NCBI RefSeq assembly: GCF_902498825.1
Contig: NZ_LR701459.1
Coordinates: 998,001 to 1,062,000, forward strand
Source of the DNA: Rhizobium sp. EC-SD404
Lineage (GTDB): Bacteria; Pseudomonadota; Alphaproteobacteria; Rhizobiales; Rhizobiaceae
Length of the DNA stretch: 64,000 nt
Reading direction: 5' to 3'
The notes beneath the pieces are model-generated. The model ran no database searches, had not been told where the DNA came from, and worked only from the letters and a program-made list of their open reading frames with translations. The position numbers were made by a program, and so were the translations under genes. Positions 39,176 through 48,740 of this stretch are shown here, piece after piece (the first letter of the stretch is position 1; each line of letters begins with the position of its first letter).

Positions 39176-39221
39176 CTATTGCCCTAATTGGATGCATTGA
39201 ATGGGGTCGAAAGGGCTCGGC

Positions 39222-39518
39222 TCAGCCGATGATGCCCATGATGTCGGCTTCCTTCATGATCAGAAGGTCTTCGCCGCCGATCTTGACTTCCGTGCCAGAC
39301 CACTTGCCGAAGAGCACGCGATCGCCAACCTTGACGTCGAGCTCGACGAGCTTGCCGCTTTCGTCACGGGCGCCGGAGCCGACGGCGACGATTTCGCCTT
39401 CCTGCGGCTTTTCCTTAGCGGTGTCCGGGATGATGATCCCGCCGGCAGTCTTTTGTTCGGATTCGACGCGCTTGACGACGACTCGGTCGTGCAGCGGACG
39501 GAAATTGGTGGTTGCCAT
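39222..39518 (-). CDS. groS: Co-chaperonin GroES
   Basis: This 98-residue protein caps the GroEL ring. The GroES pattern [45 protein letters not shown] (read in parts) includes the mobile loop with [24 protein letters not shown] ends the protein. ATG at 39518 follows GAGGGTAAG; the open frame runs 24 codons upstream through the CIRCE element and is not used. A promoter with TTGACA-N17-TATCTC and the perfect CIRCE lie upstream. Confidence 0.97.
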   Translation of the reverse strand: MATTNFRPLHDRVVVKRVESEQKTAGGIIIPDTAKEKPQEGEIVAVGSGARDESGKLVELDVKVGDRVLFGKWSGTEVKIGGEDLLIMKEADIMGIIG

Positions 39519-39579
39519 TGTCTTACCCTCGGTCGAATGACATGAGATGGCGCAGCCTCGTTGAAGCCGCGCTGGGGAG

Positions 39580-39606
39580 TTAGCACTCACGCTTGGGGAG
39601 TGCTAA
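39580..39606 (-). promoter_or_regulatory. CIRCE operator of groESL (HrcA site)
   Basis: TTAGCACTC-N9-GAGTGCTAA is an exact match to the CIRCE consensus. It lies just downstream of the promoter and 62 bases before groS. The repressor HrcA is not coded in the window. Confidence 0.97.
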
Positions 39607-39615
39607 CTGGAGCCG

Positions 39616-39645
39616 GAGATAGGCGTGGCTCGGGTGACTGTCAAG
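39616..39645 (-). promoter_or_regulatory. groESL promoter (CTTGACA-N17-TATCTC)
   Basis: On the minus strand TTGACA (39639-39644, preceded by C) is followed after 17 bases by TATCTC (39616-39621), and CC precedes the -10. The elements fit the RpoH-type alphaproteobacterial promoter CTTG-N17/18-CYTAT-T, while TTGACA would also suit the main sigma factor. Confidence 0.75.
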
Positions 39646-39778
39646 GCATTTGGCGAGCCAAGTCGATTTGGTTCGGCGACCTCGATACCCCTTGTTTTCG
39701 AGCGCCGTCTGGGCGATGTCACGCGCGAGCCTCATTCGTCCCCCTTACACTGCATAGTGCGGAGCATCAGCGCGCCCG

Positions 39779-40627
39779 ATGATTCAGAAAATCGAAAATC
39801 TCGCGAGCCTGCATCAGACCTACGATGCGGTTCTGTCGGATGTGTGGGGCGTGCTGCACAACGGCGTCGTCGCTTGGCCCGATGCCTGTGAGGCACTCAG
39901 CCGGGCGCGCGAGGACGGGCTTTCGGTCGTTCTGATCACCAATTCGCCGCGCCCGAACCAGGACGTCATCCTGCAGTTGGACGGTATCGGCGTCCCACGC
40001 AGCGCCTATGATCGCATCGTGACATCGGGCGATGTCACGCGGAAGCTGATCGAAGCCGGCCCCAAGAAGGTGTTCTTTCTCGGCCTCGACCGCGACCTGA
40101 CGTTGCTCGAGGGCCTTGGTGTCGAAGTCGTTGGTGAGGACGAGGCGCAGGCCGTCGTCTGCACCGGTCCCTACGACGACGAGAACGACAAGCCCGACGA
40201 CTACCGTGAGATGTTCGCGCCATGGGTCGAGCGCGGTGTTCCGTTCATTTGCGCCAATCCCGACCTGATCGTGGAGCGCGGCGACAAGCTCGTTCTGTGT
40301 GCCGGCGCACTTGCTGCCGTTTACGACGAGATGGGCGGCGAGACGCGCATCACGGGCAAACCCTATCCCGCGATGTACGATGCCGCGCTGGCCTTCGTCG
40401 CGGAGTTGAAGCCGGATGTGGCGGCCCCCCGCGCCATCGCCATCGGCGACGGCCTGCCGACCGATGTGAAGGGTGCCCAGGATTACGGGCTCGACCTGCT
40501 TTATATCGCCAATGGCATCCATGCGCGGGACTATGCCGACGGTGGGCGCATCGACGCTGACAGGCTCGCGGACTTCCTGGAAGACAATTCCGCCCGACCG
40601 CACTACTGGATGCCCGCGCTCGGATGA
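39779..40627 (+). CDS. HAD-superfamily IIA hydrolase (TIGR01459 type)
   Basis: This 282-residue phosphatase-like protein belongs to the HAD IIA subfamily. Motif 1 is DAVLSDVWGVLHNG, in which the usual DxDGxL is DVWGVL, so the second Asp is Trp. Motif 2 is VVLITNSPRP, motif 3 has ITGKPYPAMYDAAL, and motif 4 is AIAIGDGLPTDVKGA. The altered motif 1 (D-x-W) is normal for TIGR01459 but distinguishes it from typical phosphatases. It ends 10 bp before ribF, a pairing I recall from other alphaproteobacteria. Substrate unknown. Confidence 0.88.
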   Translation: MIQKIENLASLHQTYDAVLSDVWGVLHNGVVAWPDACEALSRAREDGLSVVLITNSPRPNQDVILQLDGIGVPRSAYDRIVTSGDVTRKLIEAGPKKVFFLGLDRDLTLLEGLGVEVVGEDEAQAVVCTGPYDDENDKPDDYREMFAPWVERGVPFICANPDLIVERGDKLVLCAGALAAVYDEMGGETRITGKPYPAMYDAALAFVAELKPDVAAPRAIAIGDGLPTDVKGAQDYGLDLLYIANGIHARDYADGGRIDADRLADFLEDNSARPHYWMPALG

Positions 40628-40637
40628 GGTGGGGCGG

Positions 40638-41642
40638 ATGAACCGGGGCGGTCACGATCAAGGCTTCATCACGGCGGAGTTGCGGCCCGGCGAGCCCGTC
40701 GCAGCCGCGCTGCAAGGCGCGGTGGTCGCGATCGGCAATTTCGACGGCGTCCATCGCGGTCATCAGGCGGTGCTGTGCGAAGCGCTCGAAAAGGGTGCCG
40801 AACTCGGTTGCGCAACGATCGTTCTAACCTTCGAGCCGCATCCGCGCAGCTTCTTCAAGCCGGCCGAGCCGGTGTTCCGGCTGACGCCATCGCCGTTGCG
40901 CGCTACGCTTCTGGAGCTTGCGGGCTGCGACGGCGTGGTCGAATGCACGTTCGACACCGACTTTGCCGCCCAGACGGCATCGACCTTCGTGGAGCGGATC
41001 GTGGTCGAGCAACTCGCGGCGCGCCATGTGGTCACCGGCCACGATTTCCATTTCGGCAAGGGTCGCCAGGGCGGACCTAATTTTCTGGCGACGGCCGGCG
41101 ACGAGGCCGGCTTCGGTGTGACGCTCGTCGAGGCGTTCTCGGATGAAAACGGAGACATCGTCTCGTCGAGCCGGATCCGTTCGGCACTCGCCGATGGCGC
41201 TGTGACGTTGGCTGCTGGCCTGCTCGGCTACCGGTTCCAGGTGCAGGGAACTGTCATCGGCGGCAAGCAGCTCGGCCGCACGCTCGGCTATCCGACTGCC
41301 AACATGGCGTTGCCTCCAGAGGCGACGCTGGCACCCGGCATCTATGCTGTGCGGTTCAGAAGAGCGGACGGAACCCTGCACGACGGCGTTGCCAGCTATG
41401 GCTATCGACCGACCGTTGATTCAGGAGGAGAGGCGCTGCTCGAAACCTACGTCTTCGATTTCTCAGGCGATCTTTACGGAGAGACCTGCTCGGTGACGCT
41501 GTTCGGCTATCTTCGGCCGGAGCAGAAGTTCGATGGCTTGGATGCACTCGTCGTGCAGATGCGCCGGGACGAGGAAGAGGCGCGCGCTTTGCTCGCATCG
41601 GTCCAACCGCTCGGACCCCTCGATAAGGCGCTCAACTTCTGA
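40638..41642 (+). CDS. ribF: Bifunctional riboflavin kinase / FAD synthetase
   Basis: This 334-residue enzyme makes FMN from riboflavin and FAD from FMN. The N-terminal nucleotidyltransferase domain has AIGNFDGVHRGHQAVL and VTGHDFHFGKGRQGG, then SSSRIRSALADG. The C-terminal flavokinase domain has GKQLGRTLGYPTANM, YAVRFRRADG and ETYVFDFSGDLYGE. ATG at 40638 follows GGTGGGG; the longer frame upstream overlaps the previous gene and is not used. It probably shares a transcript with the HAD gene 10 bp upstream. ileS follows after 290 bp. Confidence 0.95.
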   Translation: MNRGGHDQGFITAELRPGEPVAAALQGAVVAIGNFDGVHRGHQAVLCEALEKGAELGCATIVLTFEPHPRSFFKPAEPVFRLTPSPLRATLLELAGCDGVVECTFDTDFAAQTASTFVERIVVEQLAARHVVTGHDFHFGKGRQGGPNFLATAGDEAGFGVTLVEAFSDENGDIVSSSRIRSALADGAVTLAAGLLGYRFQVQGTVIGGKQLGRTLGYPTANMALPPEATLAPGIYAVRFRRADGTLHDGVASYGYRPTVDSGGEALLETYVFDFSGDLYGETCSVTLFGYLRPEQKFDGLDALVVQMRRDEEEARALLASVQPLGPLDKALNF

Positions 41643-41932
41643 GACTGGCGCGAGCCCGTCAGAAACCGCTTTATTCAACAGGCGTCGCTTGATAGAAGCG
41701 GCGCCATGTCGAGCGATAAGGCGCACAGATTGCTGCGAATTACGGGCCCGGCTTTTCGTGCGCGCGCTTAGAGAGCGGGCCGCCGAAGGGCCGGGTAAAA
41801 ATACGGCATGCGCCTTCCTGTCTGGCCGATAGCCCTCGTTTCGGCATGGCGGCAGGCGCCGATCTTCTCAGTCTCGATCGATAGACGGACAGCCGGCTCC
41901 AGGCGACCGGCAACGCACGAAAAGCGGACATC

Positions 41933-44900
41933 ATGAACGACCAGGCGACGACAAGCGCAGAGGCGATGGACTATTCCACGACGCTTTATCTGCCGCAGAC
42001 CGAATTTCCCATGCGCGCGGGCCTTCCCCAGAAGGAGCCCGAACTCGTCAAGCGCTGGCAGGAAATGCAGCTCTACCGCAAGCTTCGCGAAGCGGGCGCC
42101 GGGCGCGACAAGTTCGTGCTGCATGACGGCCCGCCCTATGCCAACGGCAACATCCATATCGGCCATGCGCTGAACAAGATCTTGAAGGACGTGATCACGC
42201 GCTCATTCCAGATGCGCGGCCGCGATGCCAACTACGTGCCAGGTTGGGACTGCCACGGCCTGCCGATCGAGTGGAAGATCGAGGAGCAGTATCGCGCCAA
42301 GGGTCTCGACAAGGACAAGGTGCCGGTCAACGAATTCCGCCAGGAATGCCGCGACTTCGCAGCCCACTGGATCGCGGTCCAGACGGAAGAATTCCAGCGC
42401 CTCGGCATCGAAGGCGATTTCGATCAGCCCTATACGACGATGAACTTCCACGCCGAAGCGCGCATCGCCGGCGAACTGATGAAGATCGCGAAGTCCGGCC
42501 AGCTTTATCGCGGCTCGAAGCCGATCATGTGGTCGGTCGTCGAGCGCACCGCTCTGGCCGAGGCGGAAGTCGAGTACCAGGACTACGAAAGCGACACGGT
42601 CTGGGTGAAATTCCCGATCGCCGAAGCCGCAGCGCCGGCCCGGACTGCGGTGGATGTCGGTGCCGACGGTCATTTGAAAGGCCCATCGGACGCCGAAGTT
42701 GCCGACCGCGCGTCGACCTCGTCGGATCTGTTGGGTGCCGCGATCGTCATCTGGACCACCACGCCCTGGACAATGCCCGGCAACCGGGCGATCTCCTATT
42801 CGTCGCGCGTTGCCTATGCGCTCTACGAAGTGTCGGCGAGCGAGAACGATTTCGGGCCGCAGCCAGGCGACAAGGTGGTGTTCGCCGAAACGCTGGCCGA
42901 GGATTGCGCCACCAAGGCGAAGATCACCCTGACGAAGCTTCGCTCGGTCTCCGCAGCTGAACTCGAAGGAACGGTCTGCGCGCATCCGCTCAAGGGCTTT
43001 GGCGGCGGCTATGAATTTGCCGTGCCGCTTCTGGCCGGCGACCACGTCACCGACGATGCCGGTACAGGCTTCGTCCACACCGCCCCCGGCCATGGCCGCG
43101 AAGACTTTGACGTGTGGATGGACCATGCCCGTGAGCTTGAAGCCCGCGGCATTTCATCGAAGATCCCGTTCACGGTGGACGACGGCGGCTTCTACACCGC
43201 AGACGCACCGGGCTTCGGTCCAGATGCGGAAGGCGGCGCTGCCCGCGTCATCGACGACAAGGGCAAGAAGGGCGATGCCAACAAGCGCGTCATCGAAGCG
43301 TTGATTGCCGCCAACAACCTCTTTGCGCGCGGCCGGCTGAAGCACACCTATCCGCATTCCTGGCGCTCCAAGAAGCCGGTAATCTTCCGCAACACGCCGC
43401 AGTGGTTCGTCCACATGGACAAGGCGTACGAGGATGGCTCGACGCTGCGTACCCGCGCCGTCTCCGCCATCGACCAGACCCGGTTCGTGCCGGGCGCCGG
43501 CCAGAATCGTCTGCGCGCGATGATCGAGGATCGCCCCGACTGGGTGCTGTCCCGTCAAAGGGCGTGGGGCGTGCCGATCGCGATCTTCGCCGACGACCAG
43601 GGAGAAATCCTCGTCGACGACGCGGTGAACGCCCGCATCCTCGAAGCCTTCGAGGCGGAAGGGGCCGATGCCTGGTTCGCCGAAGGCGCCAAGGAGCGCT
43701 TCCTCGGAAACGATCATGATCACGGCCGTTGGCACCTGGTCCGGGACATTCTCGACGTCTGGTTCGACAGCGGATCGACCCACACATTCACGCTCGAGGA
43801 TCGTCCGGACCTGAAATGGCCCGCCGACGTCTACCTGGAAGGCTCCGACCAGCACCGCGGCTGGTTCCATTCCTCGCTGCTCGAAAGCTGCGCCACGCGT
43901 GGTCGCGCGCCCTACGACACCGTCGTCACCCATGGTTTCACCATGGATGAGAAGGGCGAGAAGATGTCGAAGTCCAAGGGCAATACCGTTACCCCGCAAG
44001 AGGTGATGAGCCAGTCGGGCGCCGACATACTCCGGCTTTGGGTGATGACGACGGATTACGGCGAGGACCAGCGTCTCGGCAAGGCGATCATCCAGACCAA
44101 CATCGACGCCTACCGCAAGCTGCGCAATTCCATCCGCTGGATGCTCGGCACGCTCGCCCACGACGAGGGCGAGGATGTTGCGCTGCATGACATGCCCGAA
44201 CTGGAGCGGCTGATGCTGCACCGGTTGACGGAGCTCGATCGTGTGGTGCGCAAGGGCTACGACGATTTCGACTTCAAACGCATCTCGCGCGCCCTGATCG
44301 ACTTCGCCAATGTGGAGCTGTCGGCGTTCTATTTCGACATTCGCAAGGACGCGCTTTACTGCGACGCACCCTCGAGCCTGCGCCGCAAGGCGTCCTTGCA
44401 CGTCATTCGGCAGATATTCGATTGCCTGGTGACCTGGATGGCGCCGATGCTGCCTTTCACGATGGAAGAAGCATGGCTGTCGCGCGATCCGTCCAAGGTC
44501 TCGGTGCATCTGGAGCAGTTCCCGCGGCTTGCCGTCGACTGGGAAAACGAGGTGCTCGCCGCCAAGTGGAAGAAGATCCGCACCGTGCGCCGCGTCGTCA
44601 CCGGCGCGCTGGAAGTGGAGCGTCGCGAAAAGCGCATAGGCTCTTCGCTCGAAGCCGCGCCTGTCGTTTATGTCGACGATCCGGCGCTCTTGAACGCGCT
44701 CGACGGGCTCGATTTCTCCGAAATCTGCATCACGTCCGGCATCGAGCTCGTGTCCGGCAAGGGACCGGATGACGCGTTCCGCCTGGATGATGTGGGCAGC
44801 GTCGCGGTCGTGCCGCGCGAGGCGAGCGGCAGGAAATGCGCGCGCTCGTGGCGCATCACCGACGATGTCGGTTCCGATCCCGCCTATCCAGATGTGTCGG

Positions 44901-44950
44901 CACGCGATGCGGCGGCGCTCAAGGAACTGGCGGAACTCGGCCGCCTTTAG
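41933..44950 (+). CDS. ileS: Isoleucyl-tRNA synthetase
   Basis: This 1005-residue class I synthetase charges tRNA-Ile and edits Val. The HIGH motif is at residues 75-78 in [13 protein letters not shown], and KMSKS is at 677-681 in [12 protein letters not shown]. The editing insertion lies between, with [14 protein letters not shown] and the [13 protein letters not shown] piece. The C-terminal zinc site expected as two CxxC pairs is reduced to a single Cys in GRKCARSW, and the second pair is absent, so this zinc is probably lost. It follows ribF by 290 bp. GCGGA lies before the ATG. Confidence 0.97.
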   Translation: MNDQATTSAEAMDYSTTLYLPQTEFPMRAGLPQKEPELVKRWQEMQLYRKLREAGAGRDKFVLHDGPPYANGNIHIGHALNKILKDVITRSFQMRGRDANYVPGWDCHGLPIEWKIEEQYRAKGLDKDKVPVNEFRQECRDFAAHWIAVQTEEFQRLGIEGDFDQPYTTMNFHAEARIAGELMKIAKSGQLYRGSKPIMWSVVERTALAEAEVEYQDYESDTVWVKFPIAEAAAPARTAVDVGADGHLKGPSDAEVADRASTSSDLLGAAIVIWTTTPWTMPGNRAISYSSRVAYALYEVSASENDFGPQPGDKVVFAETLAEDCATKAKITLTKLRSVSAAELEGTVCAHPLKGFGGGYEFAVPLLAGDHVTDDAGTGFVHTAPGHGREDFDVWMDHARELEARGISSKIPFTVDDGGFYTADAPGFGPDAEGGAARVIDDKGKKGDANKRVIEALIAANNLFARGRLKHTYPHSWRSKKPVIFRNTPQWFVHMDKAYEDGSTLRTRAVSAIDQTRFVPGAGQNRLRAMIEDRPDWVLSRQRAWGVPIAIFADDQGEILVDDAVNARILEAFEAEGADAWFAEGAKERFLGNDHDHGRWHLVRDILDVWFDSGSTHTFTLEDRPDLKWPADVYLEGSDQHRGWFHSSLLESCATRGRAPYDTVVTHGFTMDEKGEKMSKSKGNTVTPQEVMSQSGADILRLWVMTTDYGEDQRLGKAIIQTNIDAYRKLRNSIRWMLGTLAHDEGEDVALHDMPELERLMLHRLTELDRVVRKGYDDFDFKRISRALIDFANVELSAFYFDIRKDALYCDAPSSLRRKASLHVIRQIFDCLVTWMAPMLPFTMEEAWLSRDPSKVSVHLEQFPRLAVDWENEVLAAKWKKIRTVRRVVTGALEVERREKRIGSSLEAAPVVYVDDPALLNALDGLDFSEICITSGIELVSGKGPDDAFRLDDVGSVAVVPREASGRKCARSWRITDDVGSDPAYPDVSARDAAALKELAELGRL

Positions 44951-45068
44951 GGGCGGTCGGATTGCTCAAGCATGAACTATTCGCTATGACCGTGCCCGGA
45001 AATGGCCGGATTCTTGACGCATGGGCGAGCTTTACGTTTCACGGCCGATAAGGCGGGGAAAGATCCTG

Positions 45069-45740
45069 ATGACAATGGGAATGCATGTGCGACTGGCCAT
45101 GAGGGCCGCGATGCTGGGCGGTGTGGCGATGACGCTTTCCGGCTGTCTCGGCAGCCCGACATACGGCACCGGTACAGATGCGACCACGCAGCTTCTCAAC
45201 GACATCGGCGACGTGGCGTCCATTCGCCCCCAGCAGGGTGGTGACATTGCCTATCAGCCACGGCCTGACCTTGTTCAACCAACCGATACGTCGGCGCTGC
45301 CCGCGCCGCAGACTGCGTTGGCACGGACGGAAGCGTGGCCTGAATCGCCTGAGGAAACCCGGGCCCGCCTGCGTGCCGAGGCCGATCTTTCGGGCGGAAC
45401 CGGCAGCTTCAGCTCGCCGCTCGCCCAGCGCGAAGCCGGCGGTGGGGCAGGGCGCGAGGCGCCCAATCCTCGCCGTGGTCCCGTTGGCGGTCCGATCGGG
45501 CTCCCAAGCGGCGTTTCCGGTGCCGAAGCACAGGCCGATTACCGCGCCCGTCAGGAGATCGCCCGTGCAGCCGATCCCACGACGCGCAACTTCCTGTCGG
45601 AGCCGCCGCTCGAATATCGCCAGCCGGTAGCGACCGCTCCGGTGGGTGACATGGGCGAATCGGAGCGGACCAAGGAACGCCGGCGCATGCAGGAAGCGAC
45701 GCGCGGACAGTCGCTGCGCCAGAAGTGGCTGCCGTTTTAA
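45069..45740 (+). CDS. Predicted lipoprotein, conserved hypothetical
   Basis: This 223-residue protein has a lipoprotein signal: after MTMGMHVRLAMRAAMLGG the lipobox LSGC places the lipidated Cys at about residue 26. The mature part is mostly disordered, rich in Pro, Gly, Arg and Gln, with a conserved-looking end DPTTRNFLSEPPLEYRQPV and RGQSLRQKWLPF. No known domain is seen. ATG at 45069 follows GGGGAAAG; a start 16 codons earlier would spoil the signal. It sits 118 bp after ileS and converges with tadA. Confidence 0.8.
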   Translation: MTMGMHVRLAMRAAMLGGVAMTLSGCLGSPTYGTGTDATTQLLNDIGDVASIRPQQGGDIAYQPRPDLVQPTDTSALPAPQTALARTEAWPESPEETRARLRAEADLSGGTGSFSSPLAQREAGGGAGREAPNPRRGPVGGPIGLPSGVSGAEAQADYRARQEIARAADPTTRNFLSEPPLEYRQPVATAPVGDMGESERTKERRRMQEATRGQSLRQKWLPF

Positions 45741-45754
45741 CGAACTACGGCAAG

Positions 45755-46210
45755 CTATCGCTTGAGCGCGAAGAACTCTTTCAGGATGCGCGCAGCCCCG
45801 GCTTCGCCGATCCCGGCATAGACGTCCGGCGCGTGGTGGCAGGTCGGCTGGTCGAAGAAGCGGCCGCCGCTGATCACGGCACCACCTTTCGGGTCTGAAG
45901 CGCCGAAATAGAGCCGCCTGATGCGCGCGAAGGAAATCGCCGCTGCGCACATGGCGCAAGGTTCGAGCGTCACGTAGAGGTCGCAGTCTGAAAGCCGTTC
46001 GCTGTCGAGGACGCGGGCTGCGGCGCGAATGGCGGCGATCTCGGCATGGGCCGTCACGTCGCGCAACTCGCGCGTGCGATTGCCTTCCGCAGCGACGATG
46101 GTGCCTCCAAGCACGATAACGGCGCCGACCGGCACTTCGCCGCGCAGACCGGCCGCTTCCGCAGCGGCCAGCGCGTGGTCCATGAATGTCGGGCGCTCTT
46201 GTTCAGCCAT
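45755..46210 (-). CDS. tadA: tRNA adenosine(34) deaminase
   Basis: This 151-residue enzyme deaminates adenosine 34 of tRNA-Arg(ACG) to inosine. The zinc site is HAE in VTAHAEIAAI plus PCAMC in LEPCAMCAAAISFARIRRLYFGASD (read in parts), with the catalytic Glu in HAE. VPVGAVIVLGGTIVAAEGN is the N-terminal deaminase piece. ATG at 46210 has AAGAGA upstream. The open frame continues over 300 codons upstream through the rluB gene in reverse, but that is a shadow. It is divergent from rluB by 63 bp. Confidence 0.95.
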   Translation of the reverse strand: MAEQERPTFMDHALAAAEAAGLRGEVPVGAVIVLGGTIVAAEGNRTRELRDVTAHAEIAAIRAAARVLDSERLSDCDLYVTLEPCAMCAAAISFARIRRLYFGASDPKGGAVISGGRFFDQPTCHHAPDVYAGIGEAGAARILKEFFALKR

Positions 46211-46273
46211 TTTTCTCTTAATCCAGATCGGGCAACCTGATAGGAAAGCGCCCGACAAAAGGCAAATCTCACA

Positions 46274-48187
46274 ATGAGCTTCAAAGACAAGCCCAAGGGC
46301 AAGGGCGGTGCCGCCCCCCGTTCGAAACCGCCGGTTCGCGACAAGAAAACCAAGCCGGCATCGGCAACCGTGGCCGAGTCGGGTGCAGCGGCTGCGCCGT
46401 CCGAACCCGAGCGCATTTCCAAGCTTCTCGCCCGCGCCGGCATCGCCTCGCGTCGTGATGTGGAACGCATGATCGCCGAAGGCCGCGTGACATTGAACGG
46501 CAAGGTGCTCGATACGCCGGCCATCAACGCCACGTTTGCCGATGCGATCGAAGTCGATGGCGAAGCCGTCACCGGCATCGAGCGCACACGGCTCTGGCTC
46601 TACCACAAACCCGCCGGTCTCGTGACGACCAATCGCGATCCCGAAGGCCGGCCGACTGTTTTCGAACGGCTGCCGAAGGCGCTCCCGCGGGTCATGTCCA
46701 TCGGGCGTCTCGACATCAACACCGAAGGCCTGCTGCTTCTGTCGAATGACGGGGGTCTCGCGCGCGTCCTGGAATTGCCGACGACAGGCTGGCTGCGCCG
46801 CTACCGCGTGCGCGCCCATGGCGACATCAGCCAGGAAAAGCTCGACACGCTGAAAGACGGCATCGCCGTGGAAGGCGTGCTCTATGGCGGCATCGAAGCG
46901 ACGCTCGACCGTCAGCAGGGGTCGAATGTCTGGATCACGATGGGTCTCCGCGAGGGCAAGAACCGCGAGATCAAGAACGTGCTTGGCGCGCTTGGCCTCG
47001 ACGTCAACCGCCTGATCCGCATCTCCTATGGCCCGTTCCAGCTTCAGGATCTGCCGGAAGGCCAGGTGGTGGAAGTGCGTGGCCGCATGCTGCGCGATCA
47101 GCTCGGACCGCGCCTCATCGAAGAAGCCGGCGCCGATTTCGATGCGCCCATTCTGCACCAGACCGATGGTGCCGAAGAGGCCGACGACAGCAAGCAGAAA
47201 TCAGGCGCGAAACCGAAGCCATTCGGCGAAAAGCCGGCGGAACGCAACGAGCGACTCCGTGGCCGTCTCGACACCAAGCGAGAGGAAACCGGGCGCGGCG
47301 CCAAGGAAGGCGGCTGGAGCAAAGACGGACCACGCGCCAAGGATGGTCCCCGCAGCAAGGACGGCTCCCGCAGCAAGGACGGCCCACGGGGCAAGGATGC
47401 TGCCGGCAAGGACGGTCCGCGCAAGCCGGTGACACCGCAGGTGCGTCGATCGAGCAATGTCTGGATCGCGCCCGGTGCGCGGCCGATGGGCCCGAAGCGC
47501 GCGGCCGAGAAGGAAGATGCCGACCGTCGTCAGGCTGAGCGCGATGCCAAGCGGGAAACGCGTGGAGATCGGGCAGGCGCTCGCCCCCGTCGCGAAAGCG
47601 GCGATGCGAATGCGCGTCCCGCTGGGAGCAGGGACGGCGCCCGTTCGCCGCGTCGCGACCAAGGCGAGGGACGCGATGCTGCCCGTCCGGCGCGAGGCGG
47701 CAAGCCGGCATTCGCTGGATCCGATCGCGCTCGAAGCGATGCGCCGCGCGACGGCGAGCGTCCGCGCAGGGACGAACGTCCGCGTCGCCCGGATCGTCCG
47801 GAAGGATCGGGCGCTGCCAGAGGCCCTGGCGCCAGAGGCGCAGGCACCCGTACGGAAGGCAGCAGGCCGCCATCGAGCGGCGAAGATCGGCCGAGAAGCC
47901 AGGGGCGTCCCGCTCCGGCCGGTGCATCGGAAAGACCAGCCGGTCGCGGTCCGCGTCCTACAGGTGGTCCAGGCAAGCCGGCAGGTGCTGGTCGCAGCTT
48001 TGGTGACAAGCCGGGTGCCGGTGCCCGTCCTTCGGGCGGCAGACCTGCAGGCGCTGGCAAGCCCAGAGATGCCAAGCCCAGAGATGGAAAGCCGAGCGGC
48101 GGCAAGCCGAGAGACGGCAAGCCAGGTGGTGGCCCACGCGGTGCGGGCGGATCGAAAGGACCTGGCAATGCGGATCGTCGGCGGTGA
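46274..48187 (+). CDS. rluB: 23S rRNA pseudouridine synthase (RluB-like) with long disordered tail
   Basis: This 637-residue protein has an S4 RNA-binding domain (RISKLLARAGIASRRDVERMIAEGRVTLNG in parts) and a pseudouridine synthase domain with the catalytic Asp in SIGRLDINTEGLLLLSNDG and VWITMGLREGKNREIKNVL. That domain ends near residue 280. The rest, over 340 residues, is low-complexity and strongly basic: KDGPR repeats near residues 345-378, then Arg-Gly-Pro-rich and Gly-Lys-Pro-rich stretches. Similar long tails occur in rhizobial RluB-type enzymes, but this one is long. It overlaps rsmD by 20 bases. Confidence 0.92.
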   Translation: MSFKDKPKGKGGAAPRSKPPVRDKKTKPASATVAESGAAAAPSEPERISKLLARAGIASRRDVERMIAEGRVTLNGKVLDTPAINATFADAIEVDGEAVTGIERTRLWLYHKPAGLVTTNRDPEGRPTVFERLPKALPRVMSIGRLDINTEGLLLLSNDGGLARVLELPTTGWLRRYRVRAHGDISQEKLDTLKDGIAVEGVLYGGIEATLDRQQGSNVWITMGLREGKNREIKNVLGALGLDVNRLIRISYGPFQLQDLPEGQVVEVRGRMLRDQLGPRLIEEAGADFDAPILHQTDGAEEADDSKQKSGAKPKPFGEKPAERNERLRGRLDTKREETGRGAKEGGWSKDGPRAKDGPRSKDGSRSKDGPRGKDAAGKDGPRKPVTPQVRRSSNVWIAPGARPMGPKRAAEKEDADRRQAERDAKRETRGDRAGARPRRESGDANARPAGSRDGARSPRRDQGEGRDAARPARGGKPAFAGSDRARSDAPRDGERPRRDERPRRPDRPEGSGAARGPGARGAGTRTEGSRPPSSGEDRPRSQGRPAPAGASERPAGRGPRPTGGPGKPAGAGRSFGDKPGAGARPSGGRPAGAGKPRDAKPRDGKPSGGKPRDGKPGGGPRGAGGSKGPGNADRRR

Positions 48188-48740
48188 ATTCGGCGGGCGG
48201 TCACTGAAGGCGCCCCGTTCCGACGCCATCCGCCCGACCAGCGATCGAACCCGTGAGAGCCTGTTCAACATTCTCGCCCACGCCTATCCGGGCGCGGTCG
48301 AGGGTGCACGCGTGCTGGAACTCTTCGCCGGCACCGGCGCAGTCGGGCTCGAAGCCCTGTCGCGCGGAGCGTCATCGGCGATTTTCGTGGAGCAATCCGT
48401 TGAAGGCCGCGCCCTGATCCAAGCGAACATCGAGGCATTCGGCCTAATGGGCCGCACCAAGATTTTCCGGCGCAACGCAACCGCGCTCGGCGCATGCCGT
48501 GGTCTGGAGCCCTACAGCTTCATCTTCGCGGATCCGCCCTACGGCAGAGGCCTTGGTGAAGCTGCGTTGAATGGCGCGGCGGTCGACGGATGGATCGCGG
48601 ACGGCGCACTTGTGCTGCTCGAAGAACGCTCCGATCAGAGCCCCGAGCTGTCGCGTTCATTTTTTCCTCTTGAATCACGTGTATTCGGGGAAACGAGCAT
48701 TCATTTCTATCGTTACGAGCCGGGACGAAACGGATCATGA
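48168..48740 (+). CDS. rsmD: 16S rRNA (guanine(966)-N(2))-methyltransferase
   Basis: This 190-residue enzyme methylates G966 of 16S rRNA with S-adenosylmethionine. MRIVGGEFGGRSLKAPRS starts the protein; the SAM-binding motif is VLELFAGTGAVGLEALSRGA; the catalytic motif DPPY is in FIFADPPYGRG. ATG at 48168 lies inside the end of rluB with AAAGGA upstream. Its stop overlaps the next gene's start by ATGA. Three RNA or lipid genes (rluB, rsmD, patatin) thus form one tight operon. Confidence 0.94.
   Translation: MRIVGGEFGGRSLKAPRSDAIRPTSDRTRESLFNILAHAYPGAVEGARVLELFAGTGAVGLEALSRGASSAIFVEQSVEGRALIQANIEAFGLMGRTKIFRRNATALGACRGLEPYSFIFADPPYGRGLGEAALNGAAVDGWIADGALVLLEERSDQSPELSRSFFPLESRVFGETSIHFYRYEPGRNGS

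Noticed and set aside
46211-47158. N-terminal extension of tadA to 467 codons
   Set aside because: The extension is a reverse shadow of rluB. TadA has its normal length from ATG at 46210.
47457-48167. Long frame leading into rsmD, overlapping the rluB tail
   Set aside because: It is the +1 shadow of the rluB low-complexity region; rsmD starts at 48168 with a ribosome site.
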